From Streptomyces olivochromogenes (GTDB lineage: Bacteria > Actinomycetota > Actinomycetes > Streptomycetales > Streptomycetaceae), in assembly GCF_001514115.1 (NCBI RefSeq), contig NZ_KQ948462.1, positions 62,001-126,000 of the forward strand: 64,000 nucleotides of DNA, given 5' to 3'. A model generated the notes under the pieces. The model was not told the origin of the DNA and did not search any database. It saw only the letters and a program-made list of their open reading frames with translations. Of this stretch, positions 41,403 to 49,861 are shown piece by piece (the first letter of the stretch is position 1; every line of letters begins with the position of its first letter). The position numbers were made by a program, and so were the translations under genes.

Positions 41403-42929
41403 ATGACGAATCACAACGAAGCAGCCGGCACGTCCGGTGACAGTGACATCAGCGGGCGCGGTCGGCACGCGGGAGACAGCGCGGGCCACGCGCCGAGCGG
41501 GCACAGCGGACGGGGCGCGCACGATGGGCACGACCTGCCCGGGCAACACCAGGTGACCCTGCGCACACCGGCCGAACTGGCCGATGCCCTGCCCTACCTG
41601 CTCGGCTACCGGCCCGAGGACAGCATCGTGCTGGTAGCCCTGCACGACGGAGAGAGGCGCGGCCGCTTCGGCGGGCGGGCACGGCTCGGCATCCCCGCCC
41701 ACGCGGACGACTGGCCGTCCGTCGCCGATCAGCTGGCGCAAGGACTGGTGAAGGGAAGCGAGCGCAGAGGAGCACGGCCCGAAAGCATGGTCGCCTACCT
41801 CTGCCAGGAGCCGGGGACCGGAGAGTCGGGACGGGACGTCATGGAACGTCTGCGGCCGCTCGCGCAGTTTCTGCGCACGGCCTGCGGTCGCCTCGACGTC
41901 CCCGTCATCGAGGCCCTGTGCATCTCCGACGGCCGCTTCTGGTCGTACTGCTGCCCCGGCCAGGGGTGCTGTTCGTCCGAGGGGCATCCGATGGGACTGC
42001 CCGGCACCTCCGTCCTTGCCGCCGCCGCGACCTACGCCGGCCTCCAAGTACGCGGGTCGCTGAGGGAATTCACCGCTCGGTTCATTCCGTGGGAAGGCGC
42101 GGCCGCACCGGAGCAGCAGACCGCGCTCGACACGGCGAGCATGGCCCTGGTGCCCAGGATCCTCGACGGCGACGGCCGTGCGGAGGTGGCCGAGGAGACC
42201 CTCGGACTGGCCCGGCGGATCATGAAGCGGTTCGCCGACGCCCCGCCTGTGTCCGGCACACGCCTGGCGGACCTCCGCGACGACGGCCTCCTGCAGCACG
42301 ACGAGGCCGCCACCCTGATCCTCGGACTCCAGGACCGCACAACCCGCGACCGCGCCGCCGAGTGGATGGAGGGCGACGAGGCGGGCCAGGCCCTGCGCCT
42401 CTGGCGGGCGCTGGCCCGCCGCTGCGTCGGCCCCTACGGCGAGCACGCGGCGGCACCCCTCACCCTCGCCGGGTGGGTCGCCTGGTCGACCGGTGACGAA
42501 CTGGAGGCTCGTGAGGCCCTGGCCATGGCACTGGGCGCCGATCCCGACTACCTCTTCGCCCGTCTCCTGCACCAGGCGTGCAACGAGGGCCTCGACCCGG
42601 AGTCGATCCGCCGCTGCCTGCGCGCGGAGCGCACCGGCCGGACAGGGGCGGAAGCGGAACAGCCATCGGGTCCCGATCGCCCGACGCCGCGCGATGTCGC
42701 CGAGCCGCCGGGCACCTCGAACCGACGCCGGCGCAGGGCACGCACGGCAGGGATCGGGACACCGCGCGGAAGCGGGCGTCCCTCCGGGGCGGGCAGCCTC
42801 CGTCGGCGTCGGCCCACCGATGAGGCCGCGCCCGGCGGGGAGGGACCTGGGCGCGTGCCTGAGGCGGCGAGCGAAAGGGCACGTGGCCGCCGCAAGGGAG
42901 GTCGGCGGGTTGTGGGGGAGGAGACGTGA
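41403..42929 (+). CDS. DUF4192 domain protein
   Basis: 508 residues. A His/Gly/Ser-rich disordered N-terminus (about 45 residues, with HAGDSAGHAPSGHSGRGAHD) leads to the DUF4192 domain: QVTLRTPAELADALPYLLGY, RPEDSIVLVALHDGERRGRF, and FWSYCCPGQGCCSSEGHPMG, a cysteine-rich motif. A tetratricopeptide-like helical region (EAREALAMALGADPDYLF) and a basic, disordered C-terminus follow. The function is unknown. Its stop overlaps a possible GTG start of the next gene by GTGA. Confidence 0.8.
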   Translation: MTNHNEAAGTSGDSDISGRGRHAGDSAGHAPSGHSGRGAHDGHDLPGQHQVTLRTPAELADALPYLLGYRPEDSIVLVALHDGERRGRFGGRARLGIPAHADDWPSVADQLAQGLVKGSERRGARPESMVAYLCQEPGTGESGRDVMERLRPLAQFLRTACGRLDVPVIEALCISDGRFWSYCCPGQGCCSSEGHPMGLPGTSVLAAAATYAGLQVRGSLREFTARFIPWEGAAAPEQQTALDTASMALVPRILDGDGRAEVAEETLGLARRIMKRFADAPPVSGTRLADLRDDGLLQHDEAATLILGLQDRTTRDRAAEWMEGDEAGQALRLWRALARRCVGPYGEHAAAPLTLAGWVAWSTGDELEAREALAMALGADPDYLFARLLHQACNEGLDPESIRRCLRAERTGRTGAEAEQPSGPDRPTPRDVAEPPGTSNRRRRRARTAGIGTPRGSGRPSGAGSLRRRRPTDEAAPGGEGPGRVPEAASERARGRRKGGRRVVGEET

Positions 42930-43306
42930 GCGTGGGGAGCGGGGCGGATCGACGATTATCGGGTCGGGTGACACATGAGGTGCCGCGGGCACCGGATGTC
43001 ACTCCACTCGACGCGGCGGAACGCCCCCACCCGCGCGGCACGGGCGGACGGAGCGCGCCCGCGATCTCCAAGCCCGAACCCTCGGCTCCCACCGCACCCG
43101 TACCAGCCGTCCGAGGTACGCCCCACCGACCATCCCACCGCCATCCGGTCTGCTTGCCCGGCCCAGGGCGTGACCCCGGACGGGGCCGTTCCGTTCACCT
43201 GTGTGGCGGTACCCGTGGCCGGGCCGCGCCGCCGAACGCCCTCGCCCCTCCGGAGCCCCCCACCCGGCGCCGAGCGCGCCCCAGGCGCACTGACCGAGGA
43301 AGCCAC
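42930..43306. other. Gap or alternative N-terminus before the debranching enzyme gene
   Basis: 377 bases in frame with the next gene from GTG 42926, which has GGGGGAGGAG just upstream. Translated, it contains a TTA codon at 42956-42958 and reads as low-quality sequence, so I treat it as untranslated leader or promoter. If it is translated, the gene becomes bldA-dependent. Confidence 0.4.
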
Positions 43307-45442
43307 ATGCCCCTGCCCATTCCACCCTCCGATCCCGACGGCGCCCTCCCGCCGGTGCGCGGGCCCGCTCAGCCCTTCCCGCGTCGCGCCGGTTCGCAGG
43401 CCCCGTTCGCAGGAGTCGAAAGCGCTTTGAGCCCCTTCGCGGGGCCGGGCGGTTCGGCGGCTCGTCACACCCCGCTTCCCGGGCCGCGCCGGACCACGGA
43501 CCTGCCACCCGTGCACAACGCCCTGATCTGCGTCGCCCTGCCTGGACTGGCGATCTCCACGGACCAGGGACAGCTGACCGGCCGCGGGCTGGAGGGGTTC
43601 TACCGCGCCGGCCGCCGGACGCTGTCCCGCTGCCAGGTGCGAGTGGCAGGGCGCGAACCACTCGCCGTACAGGCCCGGATGATCGCCGCCGACCGAGCCC
43701 GCTTCGTCGGGACGGTGCGCGCCTCCGCCGACGGCGGCCCGGATCCCGACGTGGTCGTGGAACGGACGCGCGACGCGGACGGCACGGAACGGATCACGCT
43801 GCGCAGCGCCTCCCCCCGCGTCCTGCGCGTGCCCGTCGAGGTCGCCCTCGCTACCGATCTCGCGGAGCTCGGCTCCGTCGCCTCGGGCCGAGCCGGGCCC
43901 GAACTACCCGCCAGCGTCCACGACTCGGGCCTGCGATGGTCCTGTGCCACCGGTAGCTCGATCGTCACCGCCGACCCACCGCCCGCCGATGCCCTGGCCT
44001 CCGCGGGACTGCTCCGCTGGGAGCTCGAACTGCCACCCGGTGGCACCCGGAGCGTGGAGTTGAGGGTGCGACCGGGCGGTGCGGGGCCGGCCAGAGCCGT
44101 CGGCCGCGGCGCCACGAGCCCCCTCTCCGCCGCCCGGGCCACCGGCGACGATCCCAGAGTCCAGGCGCTCATGGACACCTGCGTTGAGGACCTCCAGGCG
44201 CTACTGCTGCGCGATGCCTCCCACCCGTCGGACACACACCTCGCGGCGGGGGCGCCGTGGCGATGCGGCCTGGCGCCGGCCGAAGCACTGGTCGCGGCCC
44301 GGATGACACTGCCACTCGGTACCCGGCTCGCCGCGGGCACGCTGCGAACCCTCGCCCGCACCCAAATCGCGGGCCCCGGAGCGCAGTCCGGCCTGATCCC
44401 CGGGCCGCGCCGGGACGCCGGCCCGCATCTGCCTCCGGGCTGCACGGCCACCGAGGCGACCCTGCTGTTCCCCGTACTGCTCGCGGAGGCCCGGCGCTGG
44501 GGACTTCCGGAGCAGGAGACCGAGGAACTGCTGCCCGCGGCCGAGCGGTGCCTTGCATGGCTGCGGGCCACCGTCGGTGACGGCACCTATCTGCCCGACC
44601 CGCACCCCGGCGGCCCGTTCCGCTGCGAGACGCAGGCGCACGCCCACCGCGCGGCACTGCTGGGCGCCGATCTGCTCGACGCGTACGGCCGGCCGGGTGG
44701 CGAGGGACTGGTGCAGTGGGCCCAGGAACTGCGGACCGCGTTCCGCGGGGACTTCTGGGCCGAGGACCGGGGAGGCGGCAGACCGGCGGCCGCCCGGGCC
44801 CCGGACGGGCGCCTCGTACCCCACCTCGGCGCGAGCACCGCCCACCTCCTCGACACAGGGCTGCTCGGCTCCGGCGTGTTCGCCCCCGGCCTCCTCGACA
44901 AGGTGCAGACCGAGCAGCTCGCACGGCTGCTCGGCGGCCCGGCCATGGACTCCGGCTGGGGTCTGCGCAGCCTGGGTGCCAAGGAAGCGGCGTACAACCC
45001 CTTCGGACACCGCGGCGGCGCCGTGCGCGTCCAGGAGACCGCGACCGCCGTCACCGGTCTGGTCACCGCCGGCTACGAGAAGGAGGCGAGCACCCTGCTC
45101 CGGGGGCTGCTGGCCGCCGCCGAGACCTTCGGAAACAGGCTGCCCGAGATGTACGCGGGAGAGCAGCGCACGGAAGGCGGCGCCCCGCTCCCGCACCCCG
45201 CTGCCTGTCGGCCTGCGGCCACGGCGGCGGCCGCCGGGGTGCTGCTCCTCACCTCCCTCGCGGGTATCCGCCCCGACGCCCCGGCCCGGACGGTGACGCT
45301 GCGCCCCGTCAGTAGCGCGCCGCTGGGCGAGATCGGACTGACGGGACTGCGGATCGCGGGCGCCGCGTTCTCCGTGCGTGTCAGCAGACTCGGTCTCGCG
45401 ATGGTGGAGGAGGCGGCCGACGGACTGCAGTTGGGAGTGTGA
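43307..45442 (+). CDS. Glycogen debranching enzyme-type glycoside hydrolase
   Basis: 711 residues. The N-terminal domain (about 65-270; VHNALICVALPGLAISTDQG, GLEGFYRAGRRTLSRCQVRV) is the beta domain of bacterial debranching-enzyme-like proteins; the C-terminal two-thirds form an (alpha/alpha)6-type barrel with PWRCGLAPAEALVAARMTLP, LIPGPRRDAG, CTATEATLLFPVLL and MYAGEQR near the end. Likely acts on alpha-glucan or a related oligosaccharide; catalytic acids are not certain by eye. GAGGA precedes ATG 43307. The stop overlaps a GTG by four bases. Confidence 0.75.
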   Translation: MPLPIPPSDPDGALPPVRGPAQPFPRRAGSQAPFAGVESALSPFAGPGGSAARHTPLPGPRRTTDLPPVHNALICVALPGLAISTDQGQLTGRGLEGFYRAGRRTLSRCQVRVAGREPLAVQARMIAADRARFVGTVRASADGGPDPDVVVERTRDADGTERITLRSASPRVLRVPVEVALATDLAELGSVASGRAGPELPASVHDSGLRWSCATGSSIVTADPPPADALASAGLLRWELELPPGGTRSVELRVRPGGAGPARAVGRGATSPLSAARATGDDPRVQALMDTCVEDLQALLLRDASHPSDTHLAAGAPWRCGLAPAEALVAARMTLPLGTRLAAGTLRTLARTQIAGPGAQSGLIPGPRRDAGPHLPPGCTATEATLLFPVLLAEARRWGLPEQETEELLPAAERCLAWLRATVGDGTYLPDPHPGGPFRCETQAHAHRAALLGADLLDAYGRPGGEGLVQWAQELRTAFRGDFWAEDRGGGRPAAARAPDGRLVPHLGASTAHLLDTGLLGSGVFAPGLLDKVQTEQLARLLGGPAMDSGWGLRSLGAKEAAYNPFGHRGGAVRVQETATAVTGLVTAGYEKEASTLLRGLLAAAETFGNRLPEMYAGEQRTEGGAPLPHPAACRPAATAAAAGVLLLTSLAGIRPDAPARTVTLRPVSSAPLGEIGLTGLRIAGAAFSVRVSRLGLAMVEEAADGLQLGV

Positions 45443-45545
45443 CCTCGCGCGACGCGTCCTCGGACGGTGACCGGCAGCGGCCGGTGGGACCCGTACAGGA
45501 CGGAAGTGGATCATCAGTGGAAGCGACTGACGAAGGGCGTGTTTA

Positions 45546-45560
45546 TCGTCAGGCAGACGA
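45546..45560. promoter_or_regulatory. Candidate operator of the NUDIX regulator
   Basis: TCGTC-AGGCA-GACGA inverted repeat, immediately before a -10-like TATGAT at 45562-45567 that ends seven bases before ATG 45574. A regulator bound here would block the promoter. Confidence 0.5.
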
Positions 45561-45573
45561 CTATGATCGCGGC

Positions 45574-46332
45574 ATGCCCTACGACCCGTCGGCCTTTCCG
45601 CCCTTTGCCGTGACCGTGGACCTGGTCGTGCTGACCGTGCGTCGCCATGCCCTGTGTGCGCTGGCGGTACGGAGGGGGGAACAGCCTTTCCAGGGACGAT
45701 GGGCACTCCCGGGCGGCTTCGTACGGCCCGACGAGGACCTGGGACAGGCGGCCGCGCGCGAGCTGGTCGAGGAGACGGGGCTGCGCGCCCACGACCCGTC
45801 GGCCCCGGCACAGGACAACGGCGCACACCTGGAACAGCTGGCGACCTACGGCGACCCCAAGCGCGACCCGCGGATGAGGGTGGTCAGCGTCGCCCATCTC
45901 GCGCTGGCCCCCGATCTGCCCGCGCCCAGGGCCGGAGGCGACGCCAACAGCGCGCGCTGGGCGCCCGTGGAGGAGTTGCTGCAACAGGGCGGTTATGGCC
46001 GCGACGGAGAGCAGGCGGCACCCCTCGCCTTCGACCACGCCCAGATCCTCTCGGACGGGGTGGAACGCGCCCGGTCCAAGATCGAGTACTCGTCGCTGGC
46101 CACCGCCTTCTGCCCGTCCGAGTTCACCGTCGGAGAACTGCGCCGTGTGTACGAGGCTGTGTGGGGGGTGGCACTCGACCCGCGCAACTTCCACCGCAAG
46201 GTGACGGGCACTCCGGGATTCCTCGTGCCCACGGGCGGCACGACCACGCGCCAGGGCGGCCGACCCGCGCAGCTGTTCCGCGCCGGCGGCGCCACGTTGC
46301 TCAATCCGCCGATGTTGCGCCCCGAAGTCTGA
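45574..46332 (+). CDS. NrtR-like NUDIX regulator/hydrolase
   Basis: 252 residues. An N-terminal NUDIX domain has the strand FAVTVDLVVLTVRRHAL and the Nudix box GGFVRPDEDLGQAAARELVEETGL. The C-terminal winged-helix half (SEFTVGELRRVYEAVWGVAL, NFHRKVTGTPGFL) matches NrtR proteins, which bind ADP-ribose and control NAD metabolism genes. The Nudix box is close to intact (AARELVEETGL), so hydrolysis remains possible. Start: ATG 45574 fits the domain edge and a leaderless mRNA; the alternative GTG 45439 overlaps the previous stop and would place the operator inside the gene. Confidence 0.82.
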   Translation: MPYDPSAFPPFAVTVDLVVLTVRRHALCALAVRRGEQPFQGRWALPGGFVRPDEDLGQAAARELVEETGLRAHDPSAPAQDNGAHLEQLATYGDPKRDPRMRVVSVAHLALAPDLPAPRAGGDANSARWAPVEELLQQGGYGRDGEQAAPLAFDHAQILSDGVERARSKIEYSSLATAFCPSEFTVGELRRVYEAVWGVALDPRNFHRKVTGTPGFLVPTGGTTTRQGGRPAQLFRAGGATLLNPPMLRPEV

Positions 46333-46444
46333 CGAGGGCGGATCGACTCACGGGGCGCGTCGCGCCGAAAGACGTGGAGAGAGCTGCCTCGGATAAGCCG
46401 CAAGGTGCCCGAAAAACCGCAAATGTCACGCTATCTTGCTGTGA

Positions 46445-48358
46445 GTGATCCAGGCCATCGGATTGACCAGCAACCCCCGCAAGGAGCTTCCCCCCGCCGT
46501 CGACGACGTGTCCTTCGAGGCGCACCCGGGTCGTGTCACAGCGCTCCTCGGAGCCCTGGGCGCGGGCAAGACGACGACGTTGAGGCTCATGCTCGAACTC
46601 CAGCGGGGCCGTGGAATCACCTACTACAGAGGCCGTCCACTGCACCGGATCGCCCATCCCTCGCGTGAAGTCGGTGTGCTCCTGAGCGAGGTGGCGGGCC
46701 ATCCCGCGCGTACGGTCCGCGGACAGCTCGGCATGGTGTGCGCGGCCGTCGGTGTCCCGATTCGGCGTGTCGACGAAGTGATCGAAGTCGTCGGGCTCGT
46801 GAGCCTGCGCGACGAACGCCTGGGCACCCTGTCGCGCGGTATGGATCGCCGTCTGGGCCTGGCCTGTGCGCTGCTGTCCGATCCGCACACCCTCGTCCTC
46901 GACGATCCCGCCGGCGGCCTCTCTGTCACCGAAGGTCGTTGGCTGCACGGGATTCTGCGGGCTCACGCGGCCCACGGAGGCACCGTTCTGTTCAGCACGG
47001 ACGACGCCAAGGAGGCCGCTCGGACGGCCGACCGGGTCATCACGCTGGAGGGAGGCCGGCTCGTCGCCGACCAGGAGGCCGCGGACTTCGCCCGCACTCG
47101 GCTCCGCCCCCGGGTCGCCGTCCGCAGTCCGCACGCCGCCCGCCTCGGAGCCCTGCTCACCAAGGAGGCCCGCGCCGCGCAGCGTTCCGTCGAGGTCGTG
47201 CGCGAGGACGGCAACCGGCTCTCGGTGTACGGCAGCACCTGCGCCGACATCGGCGAGACCGCCTTCCGGCACGGCATCCTCGTACACCAACTCGCCGACG
47301 AGACGGGCGACATGGGGCCACGTGCCACGCTTCATGCCGAGGGCCTCGCCTCCGCGACCGTAGTCACCTCTGCCCTCCTGGCCCCTGCCTCCGCGACCTC
47401 CACCCCCACAGACGATGCCCCCACGGAAGACATCCCCGCGACCGACGAACCCGCCACCGTCGTAGCCGCGGCCGGTGCGCACACGCCCGACGAGCCGGGG
47501 CCGACGGCCGAGTCGCGGACCCGTCCGGCCGCTTCGCCGGGCGTGCGGGACCTGCCCCAGCTCCCGCCCCCCATCGCCGTACGCCAGGCCCCGAGCCCGC
47601 TGCGCCCGCTGCGCTACGAACTGCGGCGCGCCACCGGAGTGGGCACCGGTTACCTCACCGCGATCACCGTGCTGGTCACCTCCGCCCTGCTGTCCGTACT
47701 CCTGGCCAGAATCGGTCACACACCCCAGCCGCGGCTCCTGGCCGCCTGGCCGCGGGAATGCCCCCTGCCGCCCGCGGCGCTCGGTGCGGGACTGCTCGGG
47801 GCGCTCGCCTTCGGCGAGGAGTTCCGCCACCCCGCCCTGGCCGCGGACCGCGGCACCGTCCCCCGCCGCCTGGGACTGCTCGCCGCCAAACTCCTCGTCG
47901 CCTCGGTCACCGCGCTGGCGCTGGCCGTCCTCACGGTGGGCTGCGACCTCGAAATGCTCTATCTCGTCTACGGACGAGAGCTCGTCGGAGTTCCCGCGGA
48001 CTGGCTTTCGCTGAGCGCGAGTTGGATCGGCCTCACGGTGGGCTGCGCCTGGGCGGGAGTGCTGGCGGCGGGCATCTTCCGGTCCACCACCGCCGGGCTC
48101 GCGGCGGTGCTCGCCGTCCCGGTCGTGGTCGTACCACTCGTACAAAAGACCTTGGCGGGACCGTCCGTGCGGAAGGCGGCCGGGTTTTCCGAGCGACTGC
48201 GCGAGCTCCTGCTGATGCAATGGCCGTTCGGGGGAGCGCGCTATATCGCGGCCGGGGCGCGCCTTGTCGTCCAACCCGTGGGCGGTGCCCTGATGTTGTC
48301 GCTGACCGCTCTGCTCTGCGCGTATCTGCTCACGACCCTGCGAAGCAGGGTGCGATGA
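46445..48358 (+). CDS. Fused ABC ATPase-permease with altered catalytic residues
   Basis: 637 residues. The N-terminal ABC domain has Walker A GALGAGKTTT (Lys42) and signature LSRGMDRR (about 129), but Walker B reads VLDDP, so the catalytic Glu is Asp154, and the switch region reads LFSTDD, with Asp186 in place of the usual His. A Pro/Thr/Ala-rich linker (about 295-385) joins about six membrane helices (for example AITVLVTSALLSVLLARIG and AAVLAVPVVVVPLV). ATP hydrolysis is probably slow or lost. Start GTG 46445 lies nine bases after a -10-like TATCTT, hinting at a leaderless mRNA. Confidence 0.82.
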   Translation: MIQAIGLTSNPRKELPPAVDDVSFEAHPGRVTALLGALGAGKTTTLRLMLELQRGRGITYYRGRPLHRIAHPSREVGVLLSEVAGHPARTVRGQLGMVCAAVGVPIRRVDEVIEVVGLVSLRDERLGTLSRGMDRRLGLACALLSDPHTLVLDDPAGGLSVTEGRWLHGILRAHAAHGGTVLFSTDDAKEAARTADRVITLEGGRLVADQEAADFARTRLRPRVAVRSPHAARLGALLTKEARAAQRSVEVVREDGNRLSVYGSTCADIGETAFRHGILVHQLADETGDMGPRATLHAEGLASATVVTSALLAPASATSTPTDDAPTEDIPATDEPATVVAAAGAHTPDEPGPTAESRTRPAASPGVRDLPQLPPPIAVRQAPSPLRPLRYELRRATGVGTGYLTAITVLVTSALLSVLLARIGHTPQPRLLAAWPRECPLPPAALGAGLLGALAFGEEFRHPALAADRGTVPRRLGLLAAKLLVASVTALALAVLTVGCDLEMLYLVYGRELVGVPADWLSLSASWIGLTVGCAWAGVLAAGIFRSTTAGLAAVLAVPVVVVPLVQKTLAGPSVRKAAGFSERLRELLLMQWPFGGARYIAAGARLVVQPVGGALMLSLTALLCAYLLTTLRSRVR

Positions 48359-48520
48359 CGACCGTCATTACCCTTCCGTTTCCGCCGTGCGCACAACTCC
48401 CCGGAGAACGCCCATTTCTTTCCGATAAGGCGTCAATTGCGACGCGGTGAGCGATCACCCTTTCGTGTGCTTTTCACCAAAGACCTCAAGGGAGTTGGAG
48501 ACAGCGCCGACAAATGATCC
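48359..48520. other. whiH upstream region
   Basis: 162 bases, lower G+C than its surroundings. It holds the WhiG-type promoter at 48486-48513 next to the whiH start. A further CCGATAA at 48422-48428 has no matching -35. Confidence 0.5.
48486..48513 (+). promoter_or_regulatory. WhiG-type (sigma-D/FliA-like) promoter of whiH
   Basis: TCAA (48486-48489) and GCCGACAA (48506-48513) with 16 bases between, close to the consensus TAAA-N15-GCCGATAA. whiH is a known target of sigma WhiG in S. coelicolor. The start point would fall near GTG 48521. Confidence 0.75.
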
Positions 48521-49408
48521 GTGAGTACCCTTGCGCACACCATGATGACCGCCGCCCGCTCCTCAGACTCCGGCCTGGCCGGCCCGGGCGGACTCGACCG
48601 ATACCCCTACGCCGAGGGCCCCGGTGCCGAACGCGTCGGCGCCTCCGCGTGGGAGGGCGCGGACCCGGAACTGGGCCGCGTCGGCCGGCGCGCCGCAGGC
48701 AGCCGCGGACGCGGACTGCACGGCCAACTCGTCCAGCAGCTGGGTCAGATGATCGTCTCCGGTGACCTGGGCGCGGACCGCCCGCTCGTCCCCGAGGAGA
48801 TCGGACAGCGGTTCGAGGTCTCCCGTACCGTCGTCCGTGAGTCGCTCCGCGTCCTGGAGGCGAAGGGGCTGGTCAGCGCCCGCCCCAACGTCGGCACGCG
48901 CGTGCGCCCCGTCAGTGACTGGAACCTTCTCGACCCGGACATCATCGAATGGCGGGCCTTCGGGCCGCAGCGCGACGACCAGCGGCGCGAGCTGAGCGAG
49001 CTGCGCTGGACGATCGAGCCGCTCGCCGCGCGTCTGGCCGCCGGGCACGGCCGTGAGGAGGTCCAGCAGCGTCTCGGAGACATGGTCGAGATCATGGGCC
49101 ACGCCATGGCGCAGGGTGACTCGCTCACCTTCTCGCGGGCCGACGCGGAGTTCCATTCGCTGCTCATCCAGGTATCGGGCAATCGCATGCTGGAGCACCT
49201 TTCCGGGATCGTCTCGGCCGCGCTCCAGGTCTCCGGCGGCCCCGTCACCGGCTGTGACCGACCGAACGAGACCTCCTTGACGCACCACGGCCGGATCGTC
49301 GACGCCTTGGCCGAGGCCGACGGCGCGGCGGCCGAGGCGGCCATGCGGCAGTTGCTCGCCGTTCACCCCGAGGTGGAGCGCGTGGTGCCCGCGCCGCGCG
49401 AGCACTGA
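48521..49408 (+). CDS. whiH: Sporulation regulator WhiH (GntR/FadR family)
   Basis: 295 residues. A disordered N-terminus is followed by the GntR winged helix (about 65-130; QLVQQLGQMIVSGDLGADRP, FEVSRTVVRESLRVLEAKGL) and an all-helical FCD ligand domain (about 150-280). WhiH is needed for sporulation septation in aerial hyphae and acts late in the whi pathway; its expression depends on WhiG. Position directly upstream of hrdB is as in S. coelicolor. GTG 48521 would make a leaderless mRNA from the WhiG promoter; ATG 48542 or 48545 are alternatives. Confidence 0.93.
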   Translation: MSTLAHTMMTAARSSDSGLAGPGGLDRYPYAEGPGAERVGASAWEGADPELGRVGRRAAGSRGRGLHGQLVQQLGQMIVSGDLGADRPLVPEEIGQRFEVSRTVVRESLRVLEAKGLVSARPNVGTRVRPVSDWNLLDPDIIEWRAFGPQRDDQRRELSELRWTIEPLAARLAAGHGREEVQQRLGDMVEIMGHAMAQGDSLTFSRADAEFHSLLIQVSGNRMLEHLSGIVSAALQVSGGPVTGCDRPNETSLTHHGRIVDALAEADGAAAEAAMRQLLAVHPEVERVVPAPREH

Positions 49409-49861
49409 TCGCGCCCCGAGGGCGGCGTGGTCGGGGGGCGTGTGCCCTCTCGTGGCATCGCTTGGTCGGCGGAGCATCCCCCGCCGGACCCCGTCGGATC
49501 CTTCCGGGATCCGGCGGGATCCGGCGATGTGATGAAGGTGATCAAGCCATCGGTTGAGGTGATGAACCCATCGGTTTGAGGTGATGAGTCCATCGGCTGA
49601 CCTCCTCTGACCGCATCTGGCCGCTTTTGCGCACTTACGGGGTGTGACTCGGGCCACGCAGATTGGGCGTAACGCTCTTCGGAACTGCGCGATGACCTAA
49701 GAGGTGACAGCCGAGGAGGGAATACGGACGCCGTTTACGGCGCTGTGCATCTTCCCGGCTCCCGCCCGCGCCGTCGACCCATCCCCAAGTCGGCGGTCGT
49801 CGGCTCCTGTCCGCAGTGGACGGGGCCGGAAGCCGTTTTCCAACGTTCCGAGAGGTTGTTC
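49409..49861. other. whiH-hrdB intergenic and hrdB leader
   Basis: 453 bases. From about 49490 it contains GGGATCCGGC repeats and then three 22-base units of GGTGATGAACCCATCGGTTTGA type (about 49537-49603). The hrdB promoter must lie between about 49610 and 49720. GGAAC-N18-GTG at 49681-49706 resembles the oxidative-stress sigma-R consensus (GGAAT-N18-GTT), reported for one hrdB promoter. No gene. Confidence 0.5.
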
